NCBI GenBank assembly: GCA_036387915.1
Contig: DASVSV010000532.1
Location: 1-7,037, forward strand
DNA: 7,037 nt
Source of the DNA: QHVT01 sp036387915
Lineage (GTDB): Bacteria; Acidobacteriota; Thermoanaerobaculia; Gp7-AA8
Direction of reading: 5' to 3'
Part shown: one piece after another, positions 1 to 5,538 of the stretch
How the letters are laid out: each line of letters starts with the position of its first letter
Numbering within the stretch: the stretch's first letter is position 1
Program-made: the position numbers and the translations under genes
Notes under the pieces: model-generated
The model's input: only the letters and a program-made list of their open reading frames with translations
Database searches by the model: none
Told to the model about the DNA's origin: nothing

Positions 1-13
1 CTCCCCCGGGGGT

Positions 14-34
14 GGGCGGGCTGTAGCCACGCCC
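14..34. repeat. GC-rich imperfect hairpin downstream of the HTH-PilZ gene
   Basis: GGGCGGGC (14-21) pairs with GCC-A-CGCCC (26-34), leaving a four-base loop TGTA and one bulged A at 29. A separate CCCCCGGGGG palindrome lies just before it at 3-12. The hairpin sits past the 3' end of the minus-strand HTH-PilZ gene, so it could help end that transcript, but no T-run follows on the minus strand. It could also be a copy of a REP-like intergenic palindrome. The rest of 1-121 is C-rich with no gene I can support. Confidence 0.35.
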
Positions 35-121
35 TACGTTCGGCAACCGCGCGTCGGACGCACGTTCGCTGCTCCGAGCTCCGCTCCTGCCCCCCGCCCC
101 CTGCTACCTGCGCCCTGAACC

Positions 122-1066
122 TCACCGCGCCACGTGCGCCTCGGCGGCGCTGGCGCGGGTCTGGCGGAGCCAGGTGACGACGCTGGCCACCTTCGCGATG
201 TCGAGGCGGCGGTCGAGGTACTCCCAGAGGCCGATCACTTCCTCGCGGTCGCGCGCGCGTTGCGGTGCGGCGGCGCGGACGGTTTCGTCGGCCAGCGAGA
301 AGCGTGCGCGGGTGTACCAGCGTCCCGCCTCGACCGGATCGGCGGAGAACCTGCGGACGGCGCGGATGATCGACGCCACCTCGTCGTCGGTGAGGCCGCT
401 GAGCGGCGAGTTGCCGCGGCGGCGTCCTTCGTCGGCCTGCAGGTCGCGCGCTTCGCGCAGGTGATGGATGACCTGCGCGATCGGTCCGGCGTCGAGCACG
501 CGCAGTCCGCTGATGCAGAACGTCGGCCCTTCGCCGCGCTGGGCGATGCTGGTCCAGACCACGCGGGCCTGCATCGCGAACGTGCGCGCCGGCTTCTGCA
601 GCGAGAGGGTGAGCCGTGCGACGTCGCCGGGACGCAGGGTGTCGTCGTGGCGGATGCGCAGGCCGGTCGTGGAGAGCTGCATCAGCGTGAAGCGGAGGTC
701 GCGGAACGTGCCGCCGAGCTGGCGGCGGGGGACGTAGCGCGGCGCGATGCGGTTCTCCGCGACGGCGGCGCGTACGTCGGTCTCGTATTCGGCGATGGAG
801 CGGGTAATGATCGAGTCCACTTCAGCCCGAGGCTCCGCCGCAACCTCGGCGGCTTTGGCCTCGACGTTCGCATCGACGACCGCGGGCACGGCGGCCTGCG
901 CCTGGAACAGCCGGATCAGGCTCTGCGAAAGGTAGCTCTGGATTTCCGCGGCGGGAACGCCGTGGCCGTTCGCCGACGGCAACTGTCCGCTGCGCACGAG
1001 CTTGTCGACGATGGACGGGGGGAGGTCGAGGATCTCGGCAGTCTGTGCGACAGTGAAGTGGGTCAT
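122..1066 (-). CDS. HTH (excisionase/MerR-type) plus PilZ domain protein
   Basis: This 314-residue soluble protein has two recognisable parts. Residues 3-47 read as a helix-turn-helix of the excisionase/MerR-like type, with the pattern FTVAQTAEIL...IVDKLVRSGQLP...AAEIQSYL. After an Ala-rich linker (about 49-105) comes a PilZ-like domain (about 106-195). It has the RxxxR arginine motif as RYVPR (110-114), then QLSTTG (130-135) where the family consensus is (D/N)xSxxG, and a later RVVWTS strand. PilZ domains commonly bind cyclic di-GMP through these two motifs, so a c-di-GMP-responsive DNA-binding role is a reasonable inference. The Asp/Asn-to-Gln change makes ligand binding uncertain. Residues 205-314 form a helical, Arg-rich tail I do not recognise. 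The ATG has no clear Shine-Dalgarno and is the only good start. No signal peptide or membrane segment is seen. The gene is divergent from the YdeI-family gene. Confidence 0.75.
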   Translation of the reverse strand: MTHFTVAQTAEILDLPPSIVDKLVRSGQLPSANGHGVPAAEIQSYLSQSLIRLFQAQAAVPAVVDANVEAKAAEVAAEPRAEVDSIITRSIAEYETDVRAAVAENRIAPRYVPRRQLGGTFRDLRFTLMQLSTTGLRIRHDDTLRPGDVARLTLSLQKPARTFAMQARVVWTSIAQRGEGPTFCISGLRVLDAGPIAQVIHHLREARDLQADEGRRRGNSPLSGLTDDEVASIIRAVRRFSADPVEAGRWYTRARFSLADETVRAAAPQRARDREEVIGLWEYLDRRLDIAKVASVVTWLRQTRASAAEAHVAR

Positions 1067-1090
1067 GCCCGCACGCCTGAAGCGGACGGC

Positions 1091-1110
1091 ATGCCATCAT
1101 GGCGGGCACG
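1091..1110 (+). promoter_or_regulatory. Extended -10-like element before the YdeI-family gene
   Basis: TG-C-CATCAT (1092-1100) resembles an extended -10 box (CATCAT matches TATAAT at four of six positions). It ends ten bases before the ATG at 1111. This spacing would give a leaderless or nearly leaderless transcript and favours the 1111 start over the ATG at 1099, which overlaps the box. No convincing -35 is seen. Confidence 0.3.
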
Positions 1111-1662
1111 ATGGAACCGCTCCGCCTGAGCTCGCGTGCGCAGTGGCGCAAATGGCTGCAGCGCAATCACGACAAAGCGCCCGAGGTGTGGCTGGTGTTT
1201 CTGAAGGCACACACGGGGAAACGGACGTTCGCGTACGTCGAGGCCGTCGAGGAAGCGCTCTGCTTCGGCTGGATCGACACGACGGTGCGCTCGATCGACG
1301 ACGACACGTTCATGCAGCGCTTCACGCCGCGCTCGAACGAGAAGAACTGGTCGAAGATCAACCTGGAGCGGTTCGCGCGGATGGAAGCGGAAGGGAAGAT
1401 GACCGATGCCGGCCGCGCCAAACGTCCTGCCAAAGTGAATCCGCCGAAGAAGCGCCTCCAGGCCGGCGACCCAGTGCCGGAGTACATCGCCAAGGAGCTG
1501 GAGAAGCACCCGAAGGCGAAGCAGTTTTTCGAGGAGATGGCGCCCGGCTATCGTCGCGATTACGCACGCTGGATCATGGAGGCGAAACGCGAGGAGACCC
1601 GCGCCAAACGGATGGCCGACGCGATCGCGAAGCTGTCGGCGGGGATCAAGCGGTGGATGTAG
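1111..1662 (+). CDS. YdeI/OmpD-associated family protein
   Basis: This is a cytoplasmic protein of 183 residues (187 if the ATG at 1099 is used). It matches the YdeI/OmpD-associated (OmdA, 'bacteriocin-protection') family from end to end. The N-terminal half has the WRKWLQRNH...EVWLVF segment, the FGWIDT motif (about 52-57), and the FTPR...NWSKIN signature. The C-terminal 65 residues form the helical OmdA-type domain, with RRDYARWIMEAKREETRAKR followed by an 'IAKLSAGI' end. Length is normal for the family. Members are tied only loosely to stress or antimicrobial-peptide resistance in enterobacteria, and their biochemical activity is not established, so no specific function is claimed here. 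I prefer ATG 1111 because MEPLRL... fits the family N-terminus and a -10-like box lies in front of it. The gene is convergent with the nucleotidyltransferase-fold gene downstream. Confidence 0.85.
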   Translation: MEPLRLSSRAQWRKWLQRNHDKAPEVWLVFLKAHTGKRTFAYVEAVEEALCFGWIDTTVRSIDDDTFMQRFTPRSNEKNWSKINLERFARMEAEGKMTDAGRAKRPAKVNPPKKRLQAGDPVPEYIAKELEKHPKAKQFFEEMAPGYRRDYARWIMEAKREETRAKRMADAIAKLSAGIKRWM

Positions 1663-1686
1663 TCGCAGAGTCCCGGCTCATCGTTG

Positions 1687-1762
1687 CATAGGCGCACAGT
1701 CTCATAGGATCAGAGGCGCACAGGGTTTCTCTATGAGGCTATGAGCCTATGAGCCTATGAAC
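1687..1762. repeat. Compound short-repeat cluster in a convergent intergenic gap
   Basis: Between two convergent genes there are four tandem 8-base units: CTATGAGG (1731-1738), CTATGAGC (1739-1746), CTATGAGC (1747-1754) and CTATGAAC (1755-1762). Upstream, a 13-base direct repeat (CATAGGCGCACAG 1687-1699, CAGAGGCGCACAG 1711-1723, one mismatch) recurs with a 24-base period. CTCATAGG (1701-1708) is the exact inverse of CCTATGAG (1746-1753), and CATAGGC (1687-1693) is the inverse of GCCTATG (1753-1759). The transcript of either strand can therefore fold into several alternative hairpins. The location suits a bidirectional terminator or a dispersed intergenic repeat, but no T-run is seen to make it a classical terminator. 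Confidence 0.8.
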
Positions 1763-1774
1763 CTCGGCCCCCCG

Positions 1775-2617
1775 TCATCTCTTTCGCTGAGGCTCGTGAA
1801 TGGCTTCGGTCCAGTGCTCGACCTGTTCCGGCGTCAGCAGGCCGTGCGGTGCGAGGCGGGCGTCCTCGAAGCCCCACTCCTGCACGTCGATCAGGTATTG
1901 CGCGCGTGAGGTGAGCGGGCCGTACGTGACTTTCTGCACGGGCGAGCGGTCGTTCGCCTCCGCCTGAAAACGCGCCAGCAGCTCCTCCGTCACTTCACGC
2001 GGGATGCGGAACCGCTCGCTCGGATAGACGAAGCCGAACTTCACGATCTGCATCAGCAGCAGGCGCCAGTGGTCGCCGAAGCGGTGCACGAGGCGTTTCC
2101 AGTCCAGGCGCTTGCCCGTGCGCAAGAGGAGGTGCATCACGTCGCCGCCGTCATAGCGCTCGCGCTCCATGACGTACGACTTCGACCAGATCATCTCCTC
2201 CGGCGCCGCCAGCCGCACCGGCACGCCGCCGAAGATCTTCCCCTCGACCGAGTGCTCGAACCATTCGTCGTCGACCGCGGCCTCGCCGTTGCCGCCCGAG
2301 AAAATGAGGTCGATGAAGGCGTCGTCCTTGTAGATCTTGCCGAGCCAGTGCGGGAACTTCAGCTCCGTCTCGTAGCCCGCCTCGCGCACGGCTTTCTCGA
2401 AGCGCGGGTAATCGCCGCCGCGGATGAAGACGTCGAAGTCCTTCGTCTCGCGGGCGATGCCGGTGTAGCGGTAATAGGCGTGCGTCCCGCCGACGAGGAA
2501 CGGCAATCCTTCCCGATTGAAGAGCTCCAGGGTGGCCCGGTAAAAGTCGGTTTTGTCCGGATTCTTCTCCGGCACTTCGCCGCGCCGCTCGAGCTTGAAT
2601 CGCGCGTCCGTCGTCAT
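1775..2617 (-). CDS. Stand-alone nucleotidyltransferase-fold protein (AbiEii-like region)
   Basis: This 280-residue soluble protein carries a recognisable polymerase-beta-type nucleotidyltransferase core. LVGGTHAYYRYTG has G43-G44, followed by RETKDFDVFI with R56, T58 and the metal-binding pair D60/D62. A third likely acidic residue is D103 in FIDLIF. This is the GG...R-x-T-x-D-h-D pattern of AbiEii/MNT-like proteins. EEMIWSKSYVMERERYDGGD (about 142-161) resembles the conserved K...R...D helix after the core. Residues 165-280 are mainly helical and I do not recognise them. In AbiE and HEPN-MNT systems such proteins are toxins or antitoxins with an adjacent partner, but no partner gene is present here, so a toxin-antitoxin call is not justified. 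The substrate is unknown. The ATG follows TGAGGT almost directly, too close for an ordinary ribosome-binding site; a TATTGC box six bases before it could be a -10. The gene lies 52 bases downstream of the dipeptidase on the same strand. Confidence 0.72.
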   Translation of the reverse strand: MTTDARFKLERRGEVPEKNPDKTDFYRATLELFNREGLPFLVGGTHAYYRYTGIARETKDFDVFIRGGDYPRFEKAVREAGYETELKFPHWLGKIYKDDAFIDLIFSGGNGEAAVDDEWFEHSVEGKIFGGVPVRLAAPEEMIWSKSYVMERERYDGGDVMHLLLRTGKRLDWKRLVHRFGDHWRLLLMQIVKFGFVYPSERFRIPREVTEELLARFQAEANDRSPVQKVTYGPLTSRAQYLIDVQEWGFEDARLAPHGLLTPEQVEHWTEAIHEPQRKR

Positions 2618-2669
2618 ACCTCAGCAATAGGCCAGAGCTATGCCAAGGCCCCGCCGCCGCGGCGATTCC

Positions 2670-3926
2670 CTACTTCTTCACGTCCAGCTCGCCAATCAGC
2701 ACGTCGGATTCCGGCCGCTCTTTCTGCAGCCGCGCGGCCGTCGCTTCCGCGGCGCGCATGGCCCGCAGCACGTTCAGTCCGGCGATCTTCTTCAGCCGCT
2801 CCTCGGAATGCCCGCGGCGGAGGAGCTCGGCGAAGAGTCTCGGGTAGTCGGCCACGCTGGAGAGTCCGACCGGCGTCGTGCTGATGCCGTCCAGGTCGCC
2901 GCCGATGCCGACATGGTCTTCGCCCGCGACTTTGACCGCATGCTCGACGTGATCGGCGACGTCGCTCAGCGTTGCGTCGGGACGCGGATGCGCTTTCGTC
3001 CAAGCTTCGAGCGCGGTCCTGACGTTCTGCGGCTCGCCGTCATGCAGCGACTTGAGCCGCGCTTCTTCCGCGGCGCGGTCGGCGTTCCAGAGGCGCTGTT
3101 TCTCGGAGACGAACGACGGCACGAAGGTGATCATCACCACGCCGCCGTTGGTTTTGAGGCGCTGCAGGACGTCGTCCGGCACGTTGCGCTGATGGGCGGT
3201 CAGTGCGCGCACTGACGAGTGCGAGAAGATCACCGGCGCGGTCGCGACGTCGAGCGTGTCGTGCATCGTCGCGGGGGAGACGTGCGAGAGGTCGACGAGC
3301 ATGCCCATGCGGTTCATTTCGGCGATGACGGCCTTGCCGAACTCCGTGAGACCGCCGTGCTTCGGATCGTCGGTCGCGGAGTCGGCCCAGTCGTTGTTGT
3401 CGGAGTGGGTGAGGGTCATGTAGCGGGCGCCGGCGCGGTAGAGCATGCGCAGCGCGGCCAGCGAGTTGTTGATGGAGTGGCCTCCCTCCATGCCGATCAG
3501 CGACGCCACGCGCCCGCTCTTGTGGATGCGCACGATGTCGTCCGCCGTCAGCGCCAGCGCGAACGTCTCGGGATACGCGGCGTCGAGGCGATGCACGACG
3601 TCGACCTGCTCGAGCGTGGCCAGCACGGCGTCATTGCCGCGCAGCGACGCGGGCACGTAAACGGACCAGAACTGCGCCCCCAGTTTCCCCGCGCGCAGCC
3701 GCGGGATGTCGGTGTGCAGCGGCTTCTCCAGTTTCGACTGATCCTGCCGCAAGTCGATCTGCGCGAGATGATTCTTCACCCGCTCCCGGTACTGCCACGG
3801 CAGGTCGTTATGCCCGTCGATCAGCGGCACTTCGCGGAGGATGCGGTCGACCCGCGCGTCCTGCGCGGTAGCCGTGGCGGTGACGGTGACGGTGAGGAGC
3901 AGCGTGAGCAGGACGGTCAGGCGCAT
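2670..3926 (-). CDS. Secreted membrane dipeptidase, peptidase family M19
   Basis: This 418-residue protein is a zinc hydrolase of the renal dipeptidase family (M19), which splits dipeptides, sometimes including D-amino-acid ones. The N-terminus is a signal peptide: MRLTVLL, a hydrophobic Leu/Val/Thr stretch, and a likely cleavage at ATA|Q after residue 21. Mature activity is therefore expected in the periplasm or outside. All expected dinuclear zinc ligands are visible: H39 and D41 in DGHND, bridging E147 in GMEGG, H215 in DLSHVS and H236 in FSHSS. The later GIGGDLDG motif matches the family's substrate-side Asp loop. Length is normal. I chose ATG 3926 because it starts the signal peptide cleanly and TACAAT lies eight bases upstream. 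An in-frame GTG at 3968 would add 14 residues (432 in total) but would start upstream of that promoter-like box. The nucleotidyltransferase-fold gene follows 52 bases downstream, so they may share a transcript, with no evident functional link. Confidence 0.93.
   Translation of the reverse strand: MRLTVLLTLLLTVTVTATATAQDARVDRILREVPLIDGHNDLPWQYRERVKNHLAQIDLRQDQSKLEKPLHTDIPRLRAGKLGAQFWSVYVPASLRGNDAVLATLEQVDVVHRLDAAYPETFALALTADDIVRIHKSGRVASLIGMEGGHSINNSLAALRMLYRAGARYMTLTHSDNNDWADSATDDPKHGGLTEFGKAVIAEMNRMGMLVDLSHVSPATMHDTLDVATAPVIFSHSSVRALTAHQRNVPDDVLQRLKTNGGVVMITFVPSFVSEKQRLWNADRAAEEARLKSLHDGEPQNVRTALEAWTKAHPRPDATLSDVADHVEHAVKVAGEDHVGIGGDLDGISTTPVGLSSVADYPRLFAELLRRGHSEERLKKIAGLNVLRAMRAAEATAARLQKERPESDVLIGELDVKK
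3868..3897. repeat. Imperfect hexanucleotide tandem repeat inside the dipeptidase signal peptide
   Basis: Five consecutive six-base units (GTAGCC, GTGGCG, GTGACG, GTGACG, GTGAGG on the plus strand) encode the alternating Thr-Val/Thr-Ala stretch of the M19 signal peptide on the minus strand. Gain or loss of a unit would keep the reading frame and change only the length of the hydrophobic core. Confidence 0.6.
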
Positions 3927-3934
3927 GGCGGGCC

Positions 3935-3940
3935 ATTGTA
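3935..3940 (-). promoter_or_regulatory. -10-like box (TACAAT) of the M19 dipeptidase gene
   Basis: On the minus strand TACAAT matches the TATAAT consensus at five of six positions and ends eight bases before ATG 3926. Transcription starting about seven bases downstream would begin at or beside the start codon, giving a leaderless or near-leaderless mRNA. No clear -35 hexamer is seen. Confidence 0.45.
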
Positions 3941-3976
3941 GTTGCTGGTTAAGCCAGCCCGCTTTCACTGTGTCGA

Positions 3977-4150
3977 CGCAAAGGGGAGACGACGGGAGGC
4001 CTCCGGCGGGCCGGTGCGACCGGCGGCGCTGATTGGCCTAGCCTGAACGCACGCCTGTCGACCAAACACATGTTTGCGCGACGACATGACCTCACTAAGC
4101 GCCGCCGGTCGCACCGGCCCGCCGGAGGCCCCCGGTCGTTCCCTTTTGCG
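3977..4150. repeat. Long inverted repeat with 33-base perfect arms
   Basis: The arm 3998-4030 (GGCCTCCGGCGGG...GGCGGCGCT) is repeated exactly in inverse orientation at 4098-4130. The similarity extends outward with mismatches and a small length difference to CGCAAA (3977-3982) on the left and TTTGCG (4145-4150) on the right, making arms of about 53 bases around a 67-base centre. Each arm has smaller internal palindromes such as CCGGTGCGACCGG. No open frame for a transposase is present inside. It looks like a non-autonomous palindromic repeat or MITE-like unit placed between the divergent dipeptidase and methyltransferase genes. It is too long and symmetrical, and has no T-run, to be a simple terminator. 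Confidence 0.85.
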
Positions 4151-4170
4151 TGGGCGCAGAGAGCGCGCTG

Positions 4171-4179
4171 TGCTACCTT
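4171..4179 (+). promoter_or_regulatory. Extended -10-like element before the methyltransferase
   Basis: TGC-TACCTT carries the TG of an extended -10 box, with a weak hexamer (three of six matches to TATAAT). It ends eight bases before GTG 4188, the same spacing as the TACAAT box of the dipeptidase gene. It lies just outside the right arm of the inverted repeat. Confidence 0.35.
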
Positions 4180-4187
4180 CCGCGCCC

Positions 4188-5504
4188 GTGCCGCTCGCCT
4201 TCCAGCCTGACGACAAGCACCCCATGGTCGACGCCCTGCTCCGCCCGCGCGTGGCGCGGTGGGAGTCGCTCAATCGCGCCATCGACGAGCGCGACGACAT
4301 GCTCGAGTTCGCGATCCAGCTGTTCGAGCACGACCGCGATCGGGCGCTGACGAACTACTTTCAGAACGGGCTCGATCAGTTTCAGCTCGTGCGGCACATC
4401 GCCTCGTGGCGCGGGCCGATCGAGCGCATGCTCGACTTCGCGTCGGGCTATGGGCGGCTGACGCGTTTTCTCGTGCACGAGCGGCTGGCGAGTGAAGTGA
4501 CGGTGTCGGACATCCTCGAGGGCGGGATGGATTTTCAGGCCGCGCAGTTCGGCGTGCGGACCATCCTCTCCACGACCCGTCCGCAGGATTTCAGCGCGCC
4601 GGAAAAGTACGACCTGATCTTCGTGGCGTCGCTCTTCACGCATCTGCCGCCGGCGACGTTCACGCCGTGGCTGCGGCGTCTCGCGGAACTGCTCACGCCC
4701 GCGGGGCTGCTCATCTTCACCGTGCACGACCAGTCGATCTCTCCGCACACGTTCGAGGGCGGCATCAGCTTCGAGTCGCGCAGCGAGAGCCGCGTGCTCG
4801 ACGTCGACGATTACGGCTCGACGTGGGTCACCGAGAGCTACGTGCGAGAGCAGGTGGCGGCGATCGATCGGGATTGGGCGTGCGTCCGCATGCCGCGCGC
4901 CCTCGCGGAGTGGCAGGACGTCTACGTCATCTCCCCGTCCCCGATCGACAACGCGTCGCCGCGCCGCGTGCCGAAAGGGTTCGTCGACCAGTTCGAGCTC
5001 ACCGATGCCGGCGTACGTCTGCAGGGCTGGGCCACGGCCGTGCACGAGAAAGCGGGTCGCGTCGAAGTGCGGCTCGATGACGAGGTCGTCGCCACCACAC
5101 GCGACTTCGCACCGCGTCCCGACGTAGCCGCCTGGGTCGGCGTCGAGACCGCCACCGACTCCGGCTGGGAGCTGATCGTCCCGCACGCGTCCATCCGCTC
5201 GTTCCGTTACCAGGTCACCACCGTCTCTGCGTTCACGCCCACCGGCGAAGAACGCATCCTCTTCCTCGGCACGATGGACTCACTCAACGGCCACGTGGCC
5301 CGCGAGAAAGCGCGCGCGCTCGAGCAGCACGCGGCCGTGCAGGCCGGTGAGCTGGCCTCCCTCCGTCACGACCTCGGCGTCGTCGATCATCAGCGCGCCG
5401 AGCTGGCCGCGCAGCTCGAGGCCATGCGCCAGAGCCGCTTCTGGAAGCTCCGCGAACGCTGGTTTGCAATCAAGCGCGCGGCCCGCATGACCGACGAGTT
5501 GTAA
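4188..5504 (+). CDS. Class I SAM-dependent methyltransferase with C-terminal coiled coil
   Basis: From GTG 4188 the protein has 438 residues. A Rossmann-type methyltransferase domain (about 75-190) shows the AdoMet-binding motif LDFASGYGR (82-90), an acidic residue ending the second strand (D108 in VSDIL), and the motif-IV strand YDLIFVASLFTHLP (141-154). A second, beta-rich domain (about 261-365) contains LQGWA and VEVRLDDEV and resembles the accessory sandwich domains found in glycan-modifying enzymes. The C-terminus (about 370-438) is a coiled coil ending in SRFWKLRERW, a pattern common at the end of surface-polysaccharide glycosyltransferases and methyltransferases. A role in O-antigen or other envelope glycan methylation is therefore inferred; the substrate is unknown. 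The frame stays open back to TTG 4074 and ATG 4086, but those starts translate the inverted repeat and are unlikely. ATG 4224 is another candidate. There is no signal peptide. The gene is followed after 34 bases by the adaptor gene. Confidence 0.83.
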   Translation: MPLAFQPDDKHPMVDALLRPRVARWESLNRAIDERDDMLEFAIQLFEHDRDRALTNYFQNGLDQFQLVRHIASWRGPIERMLDFASGYGRLTRFLVHERLASEVTVSDILEGGMDFQAAQFGVRTILSTTRPQDFSAPEKYDLIFVASLFTHLPPATFTPWLRRLAELLTPAGLLIFTVHDQSISPHTFEGGISFESRSESRVLDVDDYGSTWVTESYVREQVAAIDRDWACVRMPRALAEWQDVYVISPSPIDNASPRRVPKGFVDQFELTDAGVRLQGWATAVHEKAGRVEVRLDDEVVATTRDFAPRPDVAAWVGVETATDSGWELIVPHASIRSFRYQVTTVSAFTPTGEERILFLGTMDSLNGHVAREKARALEQHAAVQAGELASLRHDLGVVDHQRAELAAQLEAMRQSRFWKLRERWFAIKRAARMTDEL

Positions 5505-5529
5505 CCGCGGCGCGGTTTCCACGTATAAC
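5499..5529 (+). promoter_or_regulatory. Promoter-like sequence of the membrane-fusion protein gene
   Basis: TTGTAA (5499-5504, four of six to TTGACA) and TATAAC (5524-5529, five of six to TATAAT) are separated by 19 bases. The -35 box overlaps the stop codon of the methyltransferase. TATAAC ends nine bases before ATG 5539, so the transcript would be leaderless or nearly so. No Shine-Dalgarno precedes the ATG, which agrees with this reading. Confidence 0.5.
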
Positions 5530-5538
5530 CCGCGCAGT

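Noticed and set aside
134..1129. Long plus-strand open frame opposite the HTH-PilZ gene
   Set aside because: It is an antisense reading of a G+C-rich gene. Its composition is Arg/Ala/Glu-rich and repetitive with no recognisable domain, while the minus strand shows HTH and PilZ motifs.
1731..1762. Possible CRISPR-like array
   Set aside because: The units are 8 bases with no spacers between them, so this is a simple tandem repeat.
1775..3926. Toxin-antitoxin or abortive-infection system built on the nucleotidyltransferase-fold gene
   Set aside because: The only same-strand neighbour is a secreted dipeptidase. No antitoxin, HEPN or AbiEi-like gene is present, so the fold alone is not enough.
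3219..3941. 240-codon plus-strand open frame opposite the M19 dipeptidase
   Set aside because: It is an antisense shadow rich in Arg, Val and His. The dipeptidase on the other strand has all its zinc ligands.
3998..4130. Rho-independent terminator between the dipeptidase and methyltransferase genes
   Set aside because: The two genes diverge from this gap, so no transcript needs to end here. The arms are too long and lack a T-run.
3965..4300. Minus-strand open frame of 111 codons across the inverted repeat
   Set aside because: Half of it is translated repeat and the other half is antisense to the methyltransferase gene. It has no start signal or motif.
4173..5186. 337-codon minus-strand open frame opposite the methyltransferase
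   Set aside because: It has no domain motif and the typical antisense composition. The plus strand carries AdoMet-binding motifs.
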